Source of the DNA: Allacma fusca
Lineage: Eukaryota; Arthropoda; Collembola; Symphypleona; Sminthuridae
Direction: 5' to 3'
NCBI GenBank assembly: GCA_947179485.1
Contig: OX359245.1
Coordinates: 54,113,067-54,177,066, forward strand
Length of the DNA: 64,000 nucleotides
Shown here: positions 1 to 11,670 of the stretch, in pieces
Layout of the letters: each line of letters starts with the position of its first letter
How positions within the stretch are numbered: position 1 is the first letter of the stretch
Translations under genes and position numbers: made by a program
Notes under the pieces: generated by a model
Database searches by the model: none
The model's input: only the letters and a program-made list of their open reading frames with translations
What the model was told of the DNA's origin: nothing

Positions 1-1203
1 ACTTAATGTTACATTCTTGACATACACATTCTGTTGAAGTAACACTATCACGATGCTCAGTGTGCAAATGTAAATCTACATCTTGACTGGTTGGGAAACT
101 AAGCTGACACCTAAGACATCTTCGATGCCAAATACAATCATTTACAAAATCAATTTTACTCACCACATTTTCAGTGGCGAATCCATTTCCGATTTTTTCC
201 CTTCCTCTGCTAGAACCAACCCTCCAACTTGGACCGGCAACTTCACCATCACTATTATTACTAACACTATTTACGTTCGGATTGGCTTCATCTTGAATTG
301 GGATGCCTTGCGTATCCAAATTTGCAACTTCTTCCACAGCAGCAACAGCATCTGGAGTCAGCAAAACATAGTCGATGGGCAATGTATTGGTAATGGGTGA
401 TATGTTGTGGAACAGGTCTTCGTCTTCTTCTTGGTTCCCCGCAGGATATCGAGTCGGAATATCCGATGAGTTGTGGATCCATGGTCGAGCAGGTTCAAAT
501 CCTCCTGGGTTCTCTGGCGGGTGTCGAAGAGTATACAGTATTTCAGCCATTTCTTGGGACGTACATCCTTGACATGGATCCAACAATGTACACCTGTCTG
601 CAGTGTCACAGTCAGGCCGAAACCTCGGCCCCTCAGCAACTGGTTCCAATACAACAGGGTCCGGAATTACAGGTTCCACAGCAACGGGTCCCTCAGCAAA
701 AGAGTCCGGGATATTAGGTCCCACAGTAAATGGATCGGGGATGTCCAAAGTTGCAAACAAGTCATCGTCATCATCGTCAATCACCACAGGGGCATAGGTA
801 TCCAAATCCACATTCAAAAATTCATCATCAGAGTCCTCAGTCAGATCCACCGTATGATTTGGTACCGGTGGTGGTAATTGGGAGGTAGCAGACACAGGGG
901 GTACGTTAGGGGTTGAAGCTTAAAACACAAGATAACAAGGAAAACCAAATTAGTAAATATTTAAACAAAAGTAACATCACTGACATCACTATGATCTCAA
1001 TTAACAACATTGAACTTACTTATCCTCGGTCGTTTGGTTGGTGGTTCCTTAAAATTCACCCGCTTTCTGCCTCCAGATGTTGAGGATTGACGGGATGGAT
1101 GTTGGGGACAGTACTCAACATAATGTCGCACCATGTCAAAGGGATCCATGTAAATTGAACCACAACCACCACATGGAAAAAGATGAGGAGCCGGTGGAGC
1201 CAT
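1..1203 (-). CDS. Unrecognised C2H2-type zinc-finger protein, 5' part, runs off the left edge
   Basis: Two exons are visible: 1203-1020 (ATG at 1203) and 918 down to the window edge. They join through a GTAAGT donor and an AAG acceptor with matching phase, and about 305 codons stay open from 918 to 1. The N-terminus has a C-x2-C...H-x4-C finger (CGGCG ... HYVEYC) near residues 11-32. A basic stretch (RKR, KRPR) follows, then an acidic segment with VDLTEDSDDE, which resembles a SUMO-interacting motif. A Pro/Val/Glu-rich low-complexity middle follows. Near the left edge a second finger (CLRCQ ... HLHTEH) is followed by another Cys pair (CQEC). I do not recognise the family. Repeats and transposon remnants nearby make a transposon-encoded protein possible, but a host zinc-finger protein is equally compatible. 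Function is unassigned. Confidence 0.6.
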
Positions 1204-1566
1204 TTATTAAAAATTAATTTGTAATTGACTTTGAGAATTGGAAATTGGATAGGTTTTTGAAAGGTTCGGTCAGAGTAACAACGGAAAATTGGAATTCGAC
1301 CAGAAAATTTAAACTGGAATAAGTTTCTTCAAAGAGGTTGAAGGAAAAATGAATTTGAAGTGAAAGGCAGGGCGTGTTTAAGTAGCCAGTTTGAGAGTAA
1401 AATTAGTCAAGCTATCAGCGCTTGAACCCCTCAATTTTCCTATGGAATGTATTTTCGGTACAAGCACAGCAGGAGTTTCTGCTGCTACTTCACTGGCGGA
1501 TTGGTTAAAAGGATTAAACTATGTGGATCCTGTTTTCATTATTCGTAGACAGCATTAGTTAGTCCT
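1204..1566. other. Upstream region of the zinc-finger gene, nothing recognised
   Basis: No open frame with coding character is visible. The 5' leader and promoter of the minus-strand zinc-finger gene should lie here, but no TATA box or other element stands out. Confidence 0.4.
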
Positions 1567-1672
1567 ATAAGGAAAATAGCCGTGTATATTTAAACCAAAG
1601 GACCTTTTCAAACATTATTTGTAATCCCTTTCTAATCCCTTTTGGTTTATATATACACGGCTATTTCCTTAT
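1567..1672. repeat. Long hairpin with ~32-bp near-perfect inverted arms
   Basis: The arm at 1567-1599 (starts ATAAGGAAAATAGCCGTG) is the inverted copy of 1641-1672 (ends CACGGCTATTTCCTTAT), with only one- or two-base differences. The loop is about 41 bp. Related words (GGCTATTTCCTTATGGGA) recur directly at about 1750-1775. This looks like a short foldback or miniature transposon end. No target duplication was resolved. Confidence 0.6.
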
Positions 1673-2253
1673 GGGGTTAAACACTAGGCTGTTTCCAAAT
1701 GGGATTTTTACATTGGTCCATTTCCAAGAACCACCCCTTATGTACATGGACGTCTGGCTATTTCCTTATGGGATTTAACATTGGGCTATTTCACCATATG
1801 CCAGGGTACACTAAGCACTCTACTTATAGTGCACCAGACTGCGTTTAAATTACAGAATATTGAATGCGTTGAAAATGTTTCGTCAAAAATTGTGCTATAA
1901 AAACATTTTTAACAAGACAAATCTACATAACAAAATTCAAAGTTGCCATATGTTTTGCAAAATTTTACGAAAACCTCAATTTCAAAAATGTTTTGGAACA
2001 TGTTTTGAAGCATGCATCAAAAACGATTTGCAAGGTTTGGCCCATAACAAGATTTCGAAGGTACTTACAACTACTTTAAGTTGTCAATATTAAACAATTT
2101 CCCAAAAAGTTGCCAATATTTTTAAATTCATGCTGTTTGTTAAATTGTACATTCAGACTGGAATGAGAGCAGGTTCCAAAATATAAATGTGAGGAATTCC
2201 TAGAATCTCATAACAGCCTTCACTTTTCCTAGAACGAGCGATGATCCTGTTGT
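1673..2253. other. Gene-free stretch
   Basis: AT-rich. The 77-codon frame at 1860-2093 has no recognisable motif and looks like chance. From about 2105 the sequence belongs to a dispersed repeat that reappears at 6835. Confidence 0.4.
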
Positions 2254-2353
2254 AGTATAAAAATACACACGCGTACACACATCCTTTGCGTGCAAATCAG
2301 GACCTAATGTGTTTTGGTATGTAAATCCTTGTACGCGTGTGTACTTTTATACT
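2254..2353. repeat. Miniature inverted-repeat element, copy 1
   Basis: A 23-bp left arm at 2254-2276 (AGTATAAAAATACACACGCG...) is the inverted copy of 2331-2353 (...CGCGTGTGTACTTTTATACT). The same arms and flanks occur at 6974-7242, so this is a dispersed family. The surrounding 2105-2400 is also shared with 6835-7290. Confidence 0.65.
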
Positions 2354-2379
2354 AACAAAAGTAAGAAGAAATTCGCGTG

Positions 2380-2670
2380 GGCAGGAACGAGTTTCACGTC
2401 CAGTGACTAGTTATTTGTGTTGATAAAAATTCTAAGGAACGTACTCTTTCTACACGCGGTCCACGGTACAGGGCGTGTAGAGAATCCTTGTATTCCTTCC
2501 TAAGCAAAAAAAAATAGACCAAAATGTAGGGCAAGTCGACAACTCCTTGTATCACTGTTATTATCTCATGCTGTAACATCACAAAAGGACTTCCTACAGA
2601 CAGATTTTTACAAACAAATCCTCCCAATATTTTGTGGTTTCACGCCACTCATTATGAAGCTCAGAGCAAT
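2380..2670. repeat. Dispersed repeat, copy 1
   Basis: It shares ordered words with 3200-3560 and 4100-4560: GAACGAGTTTCAC, ATCCTTGTATTCCTT, a block around GCTGTAACATCA, and ACGCCACTCATTATGAAGCT. No transposase frame is visible. Confidence 0.5.
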
Positions 2671-3199
2671 CGAGTGATTAATTTGCTGGGGCACAGGAAG
2701 TTTTAAAACATTTTCAGACAATATTCGTTCACCTTGTGTAAGAGCTTTTTGCCAGAAATCCTACTCTCCGAATTGTGTTTCTAGCCTGGAAGGATAAGTA
2801 TAAAGGTTAGTGAAATTCTGATTGAGGAGAGACACCGAAAGAAAATGCAGAGGAGGGACTCATCGCGTTTATTAAATGTTGAAAGATGTGATGTTGTTTA
2901 CAAATGCTGATAAATGAATAAATATTTTGTTTTATTTTCATCTGAAATAAGTTTCTTGCAACGACCAAAATTTTTTACTTGGGATCATGAAACCTCGCAG
3001 TAGATGAATCCCCATGATACTTACTCAAGAAATAAAATCTAATAGAATTATCATACGAAGCTCTGTATCAAAACATATAATTTTCTCGAAACAATTTATT
3101 TTGTCAATTTTGAAAACGCAGTTTGCGTAAATTCGTGCAACGTACGGATTTTTGGAGACTAAATTGTAAGCTTTATATAGTCCGGAACTTACAATTAGC

Positions 3200-3560
3200 A
3201 CCCGAAATTCCGAATATTTCGAGGTTTGACGCCACACATTATAAAGCTCGTAACGTTAAGTGCAGGTGAAAAAGAGATCACGAATTATCTGTGGTATGAA
3301 TTCGGTAGGTATGGACTGAGATAAATTTTCAAATAGTGCAAAAAATAGATATGAAAAGTTCTGCTCTAATTTAAAAAAAAATACATTGTCCTGGAACGGT
3401 ATTTTATCTAATATAGGAACGAGTTTCACTTCCAGTGATACATTATCGTTATTCATAAAAACTGTAAGGAGAGTACTCTTGGTCAGTGTGGATAAAGAAT
3501 CTTTGTATTCCTTACTAACCCATATTAGGTGAGATGATAAAAAAAAAATTCCCGCTTTTG
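3200..3560. repeat. Dispersed repeat, copy 2 (partial)
   Basis: It contains ACGCCACACATTATAAAGCT, then a block ending CATTGTCCTGGAACGGTATT that matches 4360-4550. GAACGAGTTTCACTTCCAG and ATCTTTGTATTCCTTACT match copy 1 and 7268-7300. Confidence 0.5.
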
Positions 3561-4099
3561 CCGGCTTTTAACCAAATCTTTTTCTCTGAAATGTTTCCAT
3601 TCAACCCATCCCGCTAGGCCAACAGCTATTGTATAGCTTTATATACAGTAGGGATAGGGATTGAACCACTGAAATATGTAGTTTCAAAGTAGTCAGTTGT
3701 AATGATATATGGCATTCATTGATCGTTCTTTAGAATTTATCAATTCATCGTAAATTCGAAGAAGGTATCAGCACGAACGTGTTTAATTTTTAAGGCCACT
3801 TTTCTATGGTTATAAGAGTCTTATCTGGATTGAGGGATTACCAAGCATTATTAGTGACAGTGAAAACAATTGTTTACATATCAACAGCAATCGATACTTC
3901 TTGCCTCAAATCTAAATTCCTACGCCTAGCAGAACATATGAGCAGAACGCAGTATTGATAGAGAATCCAAACGATTTATGCAATAATAATTATTATACAT
4001 TCCGGCGATGCCGCAAGTGCCAGGCGCAGATTGTGATTTAATTTTACTGCTCCTGTATGCCATGAAATGAAAATGAAATGCTTCAATAAACATTTTGTC
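3561..4099. other. Gene-free stretch
   Basis: AT-rich sequence between repeat copies. No gene or structured repeat was recognised. Confidence 0.4.
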
Positions 4100-4560
4100 T
4101 ACATTTTACGCCAGCTGGGTCAACCTCTTTTGTAGGCTATCTCTTCGTTCGTATGGAACCGTGCAAACTAAATTCCCTTCAAGGTTGTTCAGAATTCCCT
4201 TGCAACCTAGAAATAGCCCACAAATACTCCTACATGTAGGAGAATCGAACAACTCTCTGTCTGTTACTGCTATTACCTCGTGCTGCAACGTCATAAATTC
4301 CAAAAACAGAATTTTCCACAGACAGGTTTTTATAAGCAAATCAACCGAATATCGCGTGGTTTGACGCCACACATTATGAAGTTCACGATTTCCTGAGGCA
4401 TTGATGTAAGATCGTTAATCTACGGGTCAGCAAGTCGGTAGCCAATGACTGAGGCAAAATTTTCAAATAGTGTAAACAAATATATATATGAAAAATTCTG
4501 CTCTGATTTAAACAAAAACTGCATTGTCCTGGAACGGTATTTTAAATAACAGGTATCCCA
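4100..4560. repeat. Dispersed repeat, copy 3
   Basis: It aligns in order with 2500-2670 (CTGCAACGTCA, CACAGACAG, ACGCCACACATTATGAAG) and with 3230-3420 (TTTTCAAATAGTG ... CATTGTCCTGGAACGGTATT). The overlapping 88-89 codon frames on both strands come from the repeat and have no family signature. Confidence 0.5.
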
Positions 4561-4857
4561 AACGTGAACCCTTTGTACCCCTCCTCTTGTACATCGCATA
4601 GAATCAGAATGCTAAACAAATTACATCAAATACGGGACCACTGTACGATTCTTAAAATCAGTGATACGCTCGTAACTATGTTTGCTATCCAATATCATTC
4701 CTACAACCATTATGTATAAAAGTTAAATTCAAGAACATCTATAGAGACAGATGGGAATAATCTGATCCAATATACAAGGAAATTCTGTCGACTTTAGTAA
4801 CTGCATGTGTTTTCGCATAAGTGCATAAGACTGGTTTTTAATGGACAAAAATGATTA

Positions 4858-4867
4858 TTTATTTATT
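4858..4867 (-). promoter_or_regulatory. Polyadenylation signal of the lectin gene
   Basis: TTTATTTATT on the plus strand gives two overlapping AATAAA hexamers on the minus strand, about 85 nt downstream of the lectin stop codon. Confidence 0.45.
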
Positions 4868-4947
4868 TTAAAATCTAAATCTACTAACTATGACCAACTG
4901 TATTTCCGTACATGATAAAATTAGAGTAGACTTTTGAGTCCATGAAA

Positions 4948-6164
4948 TTAAACTGATTGACAGAGAGGACGACACTGGGCATTATCACAATAATTGGATT
5001 GCCATTTGGCCTTCTTGTTATCCCCTACTGGAGCCATCATCATGCAATTGTAGTAGTTGCTCTCCGTAGGCTGGTTCTCAGCCCAATTGGTGTAAGTAAG
5101 GTGTTTATTGGAACCAGCCCAGTACCACTTGCCCTCGGATTTCTTGTCAGAGCCGCCAAGGCAGACATGGACAGCTGGAAAAAATTAAATAGTATAAATT
5201 AACAGTTGACTCTCCGTCTTACAAAAATGTACGAACAATTGCATGTGCCTTAAAAATCGTATGGGTAAAAAATCCAATTTGTAGAAAACGTTGAAGTGAC
5301 TGTACATAAATCCATTGGAACTGAATTCTATAAAACTTATTGAAGATTAAAATTGTAAATGCACTGAAAATTTAAATTTTATTGAAAATACATATCAGGT
5401 ATATGTTATGAATTTCACACCCATTAAAATTGCGGGTAAATTAAATTTGGGATAAAAATCCGTTCAAAAATTGCATTCAAGGCACAAATCTCCAAAGTAA
5501 AAACATTTTGCATAATTCCTAAAATTTCCAGTTAGCTACAGAAAATATGCTCTCAAAATACGTGAGCTATAGAATATTTTATGAGGATATGTTAACTCAC
5601 CTGAAAGTTTCGTTATAGGAGCCCTCTTGACCACAAAGGCGCTCACAAGATCGTTCTCTCTTGAGTTCTCCAAGGCAGCGAGTTGGAGTCCTTTGGCTTT
5701 ACATAAAGATTCCGAGGTGTCCCAATCCACCTGTGGAATTTGCAATTTTAATATTAAACGTACAATTTAAAAATGTTCAGTACAAATTAAAATTTTGCGA
5801 GAGTAAATTTAGAAATGCTGGCGTATTTACGTTTTCAGTGCCCTCCAAAAGGATAAAAGTCTTGGTACCAACTTTCCCGACAGTGACTTGCTCCTGGCAT
5901 TGAACTAGAAATGATATCAAACGATATGAGTTATTTACCCAGGGAAAGAAAATAATTATGTATACATCTCTAGTAATTTAAAAACTATACTAATTTAGTG
6001 AAGTAGATCCTGCTCGGGGAGAATCCATATATGCAACAATTTAAAATTTTTTCTGGGTTCAGGGAAATATTTAAAAAATTGCAGTGTTTAGAAAAATACA
6101 ATAAAGTCTTACCAAATGCAACACATGCACACAATCCGACGAGAATCTGGGTTTGAAGCTGCAT
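4948..6164 (-). CDS. Secreted C-type lectin domain protein, complete (4 exons, 160 aa)
   Basis: Exons are 6164-6113, 5904-5831, 5730-5601 and 5174-4948. All junctions are GT-AG and the phases give 161 codons including the stop. Residues 1-17 (MQLQTQILVGLCACVAF) are a signal peptide. One C-type lectin-like domain fills the rest. It shows an early Cys (VQCQ), the helix Cys SLCKAKG with LAALENSREND, then CLGG, the WAENQPTESNYYNC motif and the closing WQSNYCDNAQCRPLC. The EPN/QPD sugar-specificity position reads QPT, so calcium-dependent sugar binding cannot be assumed. The length is normal for single-domain arthropod lectins, which act outside the cell in recognition, defence or secretion. The gene sits alone between repeat clusters. 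The family call is firm and the ligand is unknown. Confidence 0.93.
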
Positions 6165-6834
6165 TTTGGAGGGAATCAGACTCGGGTCTTGAAATGTTAA
6201 AGAAAATGATCTTCCAACGAAACTGACTTGATTACTGAATTTACGGGTCTTTAAATAGGAGAATGAATCTGGGGAAAATATGTTACACTTGAAGTAAGAA
6301 AAAACCTGATTGGGGGATTCTAAGAAAAGGATCCAAAACCTGCTTGGCAGGACAAGCCATGTTCATAAAAAGTTGAGTCCTAGATCCACAATAGGCATTT
6401 CGTTTCAGTAGACATTTCCTTGCAAATATGCAATTTAATATGAATTTAAACGTTAAGCAGTATATATGCACATGAGAGTTGAGTATTGAGTGACGCTATT
6501 ATTACGTTATGTTGTTTGTGTAGTAAGATTTGAACTGGACTATTATTGTGTTGTAGGAGTGAATAATTTTTGACATTGACGACTTCATATGGGGGAAATG
6601 ATTGACATTTAATTAAAACTCTTGCACGTTTATGCCCAAAAGGTAAGAAATCAAATCTAAATCCAGTTTTACTTGACAAGTCCGTTTGCAAAACGAGAAA
6701 CTGAAAAATTTGCATAAATTAATGGATATTGGACACGCTGAAGCTGTTCCGTGGGACAGTCTATTATAGAAAGACATTTTAAAAAAATTGACATTTTTGC
6801 TTGTATTTGTCAAACAATTTTCCAGAAATGTACA
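6165..6834. other. Upstream region of the lectin gene, nothing recognised
   Basis: Short overlapping minus-strand frames (62-89 codons) have no family motifs and no splice partners. I see no gene. Confidence 0.4.
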
Positions 6835-7290
6835 AACATTTTTAAATTTATGTTGTTTGTTAAATTATACGTTCAGATTGGATTGAGAGCAGGTTCCGAA
6901 ATATAAATGTGAATAATTCCAAGAATCTTATAACAGCCTTCTCTTTTCCAAGAACGATCAATGATCCTGTTTTAGTATAAAAATACGCACGCGTACACGT
7001 ATTTAATTACAGGGCATTTACTCCTGATTTTTATGCAGAGCTTGTTCCAAATTCAAAGTTGAAGTCTTAATTGCTATCCGGCATATGTACATACTTATAG
7101 TGTGCCGTGGAAAGGTGTTTCCTTCTAATTCTAAATGACTGCAATTAAGACCAGCGCTTTGACTGTGGAAGAATCCTTTGACTGGAAATCAGGACTTACT
7201 GTTTGGTAATTAAATCCTTGTACGCGTGTGTATTTTTATGCTATTAAAAAGAAATTCGCGTGGACAGAAACGAGTTTCACTTCCAATGAT
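6835..7290. repeat. Dispersed repeat and miniature inverted-repeat element, copy 2 (expanded)
   Basis: The flanks match 2105-2400. The inverted arms are at 6974-6996 and 7220-7242, but they are about 223 bp apart instead of 54 bp in copy 1. The extra ~170 bp lies within roughly 7000-7190, so an insertion here or a deletion in copy 1 followed dispersal. Confidence 0.6.
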
Positions 7291-7559
7291 GCATTATCGT
7301 TACTCCACTATATGTACATACATACTTTAAGGATATTACACTACTTTGATCGAATGTTGTCTTTGAATTAGAATGTTTTCCTTCAATAATGTGTCGGTGG
7401 AAATTCTCCTTACATTTGTAACTATACAAGCATTTTGATTTAATAAAATTTTGTTGGAACAGGGACATTTACCGCAACATTTAAAAAAACTATTTACAAG
7501 GGCAGCTTTTTACGAACTGTACAAATTTACTATATATGTAGTAAATATAGAAAAATATT

Positions 7560-10420
7560 TCAAATAGAGCTAATACTATTTCTGGCCCTCCGAACAATCT
7601 TGACTTTGAAATCTGGTGCATGATTATTCAAAGCAACGATACCATCCAGGGATTTGAGTCTCCTATCCGCACAAACATTATAAGTTTGAGCAATCCGTGA
7701 CACATATAAAAATAACTGATCCCTGGCAGTGACTTCCCCCACACAAGATCTTCGGCCGGATCCAAATGCAAAAATATTCTCCGGCTTCACAAATTGCCCA
7801 CTCGCATCGATGAATCGTTCAGGGAAGAATTCCTCCGGATTCTCCCACATATTCGGATCCCTATGAATCCCATAGAAATTCCCAATCACTGTCGTGCCCT
7901 TCTTGAAGGTGTACCCTCGGAAAGTGGTGTCTTCCACGGCCATGTGATATCCAAATGGGGTTGGAGGCTCCACTCGAAACACTTCGTGGAGGAAGGCTTG
8001 CAAATAAGGCATATTTGAGCGATCGTTTAATTCTGGAAATCTTCCTGCTCCAACGACCCGATCCACTTCAAGTTGAAGTTTTTTTTGTACCCTTGGAAAA
8101 TGAGATAGATACAAGATCGTCCATTCCAGCATTGCCCCAGTGGTTTCAATTGCCGCACCCAACATGTCAAATACTATTGGGCGAATGGGGCTCCCTAAAA
8201 AACATCAATAGAAATATTTACTTTAAAAAAGTACTCCAAAAAATATTTTTATTACCAATGTAAATACTGTTAAAGTTGTTTTTAATGGAAATGTCCCAAT
8301 CAAAACTAATTTGTAGCACGGATGTTGCTAAAAATTACATTTACAAATTTCTGCAAAATTCTTTAAATAGTTGAAAACATCTTGAAAATTTAACTATTTG
8401 TTTTATACAGTGAAATAAAATTACGGGAAAAATGAAAGACGGAGTTTGTATCATTTGTAGCTTCAACTTCATCCATGAGTGCATCCGCTAAATCCCTTGG
8501 ACTCTGAGGCACACGAGTTTTAAAATGATCTTCCAAATATGCATTGAAATAATCTTCACCGTCCTTAAACACTTTCCGGGCAAATTCCCTTCGAGACAAA
8601 AACGATGGAATCCATTTAGTTAACGAGGGTGCTAGAACGCAAGCCCTCATTATAGGATTGGATATTTCAGCGACACTAAATTTACAAAAAAAAACAAATC
8701 TTCATATCAAATTTATAAAAAAAAATCCTTGCAGCATATAGTTACAGTATATAGTAAGGACAGAACAAAATTCTTTAAAAAGTTCATTAAAAGGAATTTT
8801 TATTTCCTTACACACAAAACCGTTTCACAATGTCAATCAAATATGGGTCATTGTGAGGAATCTTCACCCCCATAAATCGATGAAGTACTCCATTCAATGT
8901 AGGGATATTGAAGGCATATTTGACAGAGAAAGGCTGTCCTTGAAAACTGTCAAAATGCTTAAATAAAAGAGATATCTCTTCATTGATATTCCCTTCCGCG
9001 GCCACTCCGCCCAATCCAAAATGCCGGAAATTTTTAAAAACGAACTTCCGTTTTTGCCAAGTATCATCCGAGAAAAAAAATCCTAGGAAAATTATAAGTA
9101 CAAAAATAATTTGAATGCGTAAAATTATTTTACAAAAAATCTATAAGTTTGTATATTAATTTTGTATGCTAAAATTTAATGCATATAATATTTTAAGAGT
9201 TCTTACCTCGGTCGTCAAAAAACTCTTTGTACATATTTTCCGTCCTCCCGCTAAATTCCGGAAGTTTGAACGCCTCTTTTACAATGTCCGCTCCATTTAG
9301 GAGAACGAGTCTAAAGGAACAATAAAATAAAAGAAAGTTCATCATCTCCAGTGCAAAAAGAAAATTCTCGGTGATCATGCGACATCTACCGGTTTCCAGA
9401 AAAGACAATTTATTGCTAACGACAAATCCCAGTAGATGGCGCAAGCTGTACTTCCCTTTTTCTGTACACATGTATTTACATGTGTTTATACGTGACCTCA
9501 TTTAATTCTTTGAGGTCAAACGGATGGCCCGATCTCCTTTAAAAACAACAATCTTCATACGTTTTATCTTTAAACTGCCCTGACAATATATTTGAGTTTG
9601 CTGGTGCTCTTGTTCGGCAGCTGTCCTGATGACAGACAAGTAGACACCCCACAGTTGCAATAGGGACATTCAGCTTCGTTTCGCCCCTACCAAGACAAAC
9701 ACAAAAGGGTCTCTCAGCTTCACTTCGCCCCTCAAAATCAACTTTGACAAGAATAAAAAGCCAATGGGGCGAAGTGATATTTTTGCGCCCCCTATCGGTC
9801 GATATTGTAACAACGTCCGCAAGACTTGTTCGGGTACCTTTGTACCTCGGACAGCGCATCTATGTATGTATTATATCATGTTGATACTTAAACGTGACCT
9901 GTTTTGGGGTAAAATGGATAAGCCGAACTTCTCCAAAATCAATGGGTTCATAGCCAGACATCAAAACGATAGGATTTAGTGATTTTGTCTCACTGCGCCC
10001 CTAATAATTTGCAATAAAGGCTTACCGAAAGGGTCCAAAGGAAATGTAGTTAATGGGTCCGTGATTCCTTCCGATTTCCGAAAAAAGCCTTCCCATATGG
10101 GGGTGCAAAAACCATCTCATGATGTGAGCAATGTGGAGACCTGGTAGAGCTGTATAAATCACAAGGTACATATTTACAGAGTTGTGTAACAAACATGTTT
10201 AATTAAGCCTCTCCAACATGAAATTTAAAACCTCTCAAAATCTCCACTAATCATATAAAACTCCAATAACTAAATCAAATAAAAAATCCGGATTTTTATC
10301 GAAGTGTGTCTTTAGATAGAATTAAATGCGTTTAGTTTTACCAGGAGGGAATTTATACTTCGATCCAATAAATAATTTAGTAAAAAGGAAAAACAACAAG
10401 CAAAACGTGATGATGATCAT
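7560..10420 (-). CDS. Cytochrome P450 A, CYP2-like microsomal, complete (6 exons, 487 aa)
   Basis: Exons are 10420-10342, 10149-10026, 9310-9207, 9082-8812, 8675-8425 and 8194-7560. All junctions are GT-AG, with phases 1-2-1-2-1, giving 488 codons. Residues 1-19 form a hydrophobic ER anchor, followed by a proline hinge (KFPPALPG). Helix C has WQKRK, and helix I reads AAIETT, in place of the usual AGxDT or AGTETT. ExxR is EVFR, then PERF, and the haem loop is FGSGRRSCVGE with the axial Cys. This is a haem monooxygenase of the endoplasmic reticulum that needs P450 reductase; its substrate is unknown. Intron 2 (about 715 bp) carries repeat sequence. The gene is the leftmost of a minus-strand P450 set that flanks the polyketide synthase gene. 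Length and motifs argue for a functional enzyme. Confidence 0.95.
9381..9547. repeat. Dispersed repeat inside P450 A intron 2
   Basis: GACATCTACCGG, GATGGCGCAAGCTGTAC, TGTATTTACATGTGTTT and CCCGATCTCCT occur in the same order at 34544-34731 inside a different intron of P450 B, so this is a mobile repeat and not a duplicated intron. Confidence 0.5.
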
Positions 10421-11670
10421 TTTTGTAGAGGAGCTCTAAAACTCCCTTAAAAAATTCTTCAATTGATGTGATGCTTCTTGAAAGAACAAATCCTGACTGA
10501 TTATCAAAACAGGGCTAATTATGGGATCTCATTTGTGAAGACGCTTCCGAAAACATATTTGCTCCACTTTGAAGTCATTGACACATGACAATGTATTGAA
10601 ATTTTTAACGATTGCCAAGTTGAGTTTTGCAAAAAATAGGACTGGCCACGATTCATGTAAATATGTACATTAGCGCAATCTTAGTACATGCAAGGATCGT
10701 TGAATAGAACTTAAAAAATTTTAAGAATGCTCTATTCACTCCAAGATTACAAAAATACTGTGGAGGACAATTTTATTGGATCTTACATTAGAGTTTCCGA
10801 CTTTTCTGGGCACTCTTGTAAACAAGTGTACTGCATTAGCATTACGGACATATGTACATATATAATTAGCTATAATTATATGTACTTACATATTTGTTTA
10901 CCTTGTGAGTTGAGTCGTGTTGCTGGCAAACTTGTTAGCAACAAACAGTTTCCAGTGGCTTGGGAAAATTTTTGACCTTGCAATTCATTATGAGAATTCG
11001 TGTGTAGAAAATATAGCATGTCGTACATATATGCTTATAATTAATTGGGTATTGAGTTATTATCTCAGGAGGAATGTTTTCACAGGGTCCGTTTCTTCCA
11101 TTCCAAACACACGAAGACTATGGGGTTCATTATTATTGAGTTTAAGTTAAATCTAAGTATGAATTCAGCGAATATAACTGAGCAGGGCAGACTCTCGCTC
11201 TCAGAGTAGTCATAAAGTGAGTGAGATTTAACTTGCATAATCCCATGTCCTAATAATTAAGGGCAGGAAGACTGGAAATGTCAGGAGTCCGCAGCACAAG
11301 TGCATAGTACATCTGGCTGGAAAAACAAAGCATATTTAACAATGCAATATTGAGCTATGTATTACTTCTGAATGTCATAATTCATAATGAGACCACTAAT
11401 TAGATTTGCGGGAAATTCCCATTTTCATTGTTTACGAGTAGGAACGCTACTGTACAAGCAGGAAGGCTACGTCCACATATTTTACAAACTACTGGATCCC
11501 CTGCAGTGTGGTGTTTTTAGAAATTTAACAAATTTTAAGCCTATTGTATGTAATGTTTTCAAAATTTAGAAATGAATTGCATCAACTGTTTTCAAACATG
11601 GAAAGTAATTTTAATTAGTTTTTCGAAACTATTAACACGGTCTGGTCAGGAAGAACCAGAATATTAAAAA
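10421..11670. other. Gene-free stretch upstream of P450 A
   Basis: AT-rich with no recognisable coding frame. The promoter of P450 A must lie in its first part. The 77-82 codon plus-strand frames at 10727-11150 overlap each other and carry no motif. Confidence 0.4.

Noticed and set aside
83..877. Several plus-strand frames of 64-134 codons
   Set aside because: They overlap one another and run antisense to the continuous minus-strand zinc-finger exon with supported splicing.
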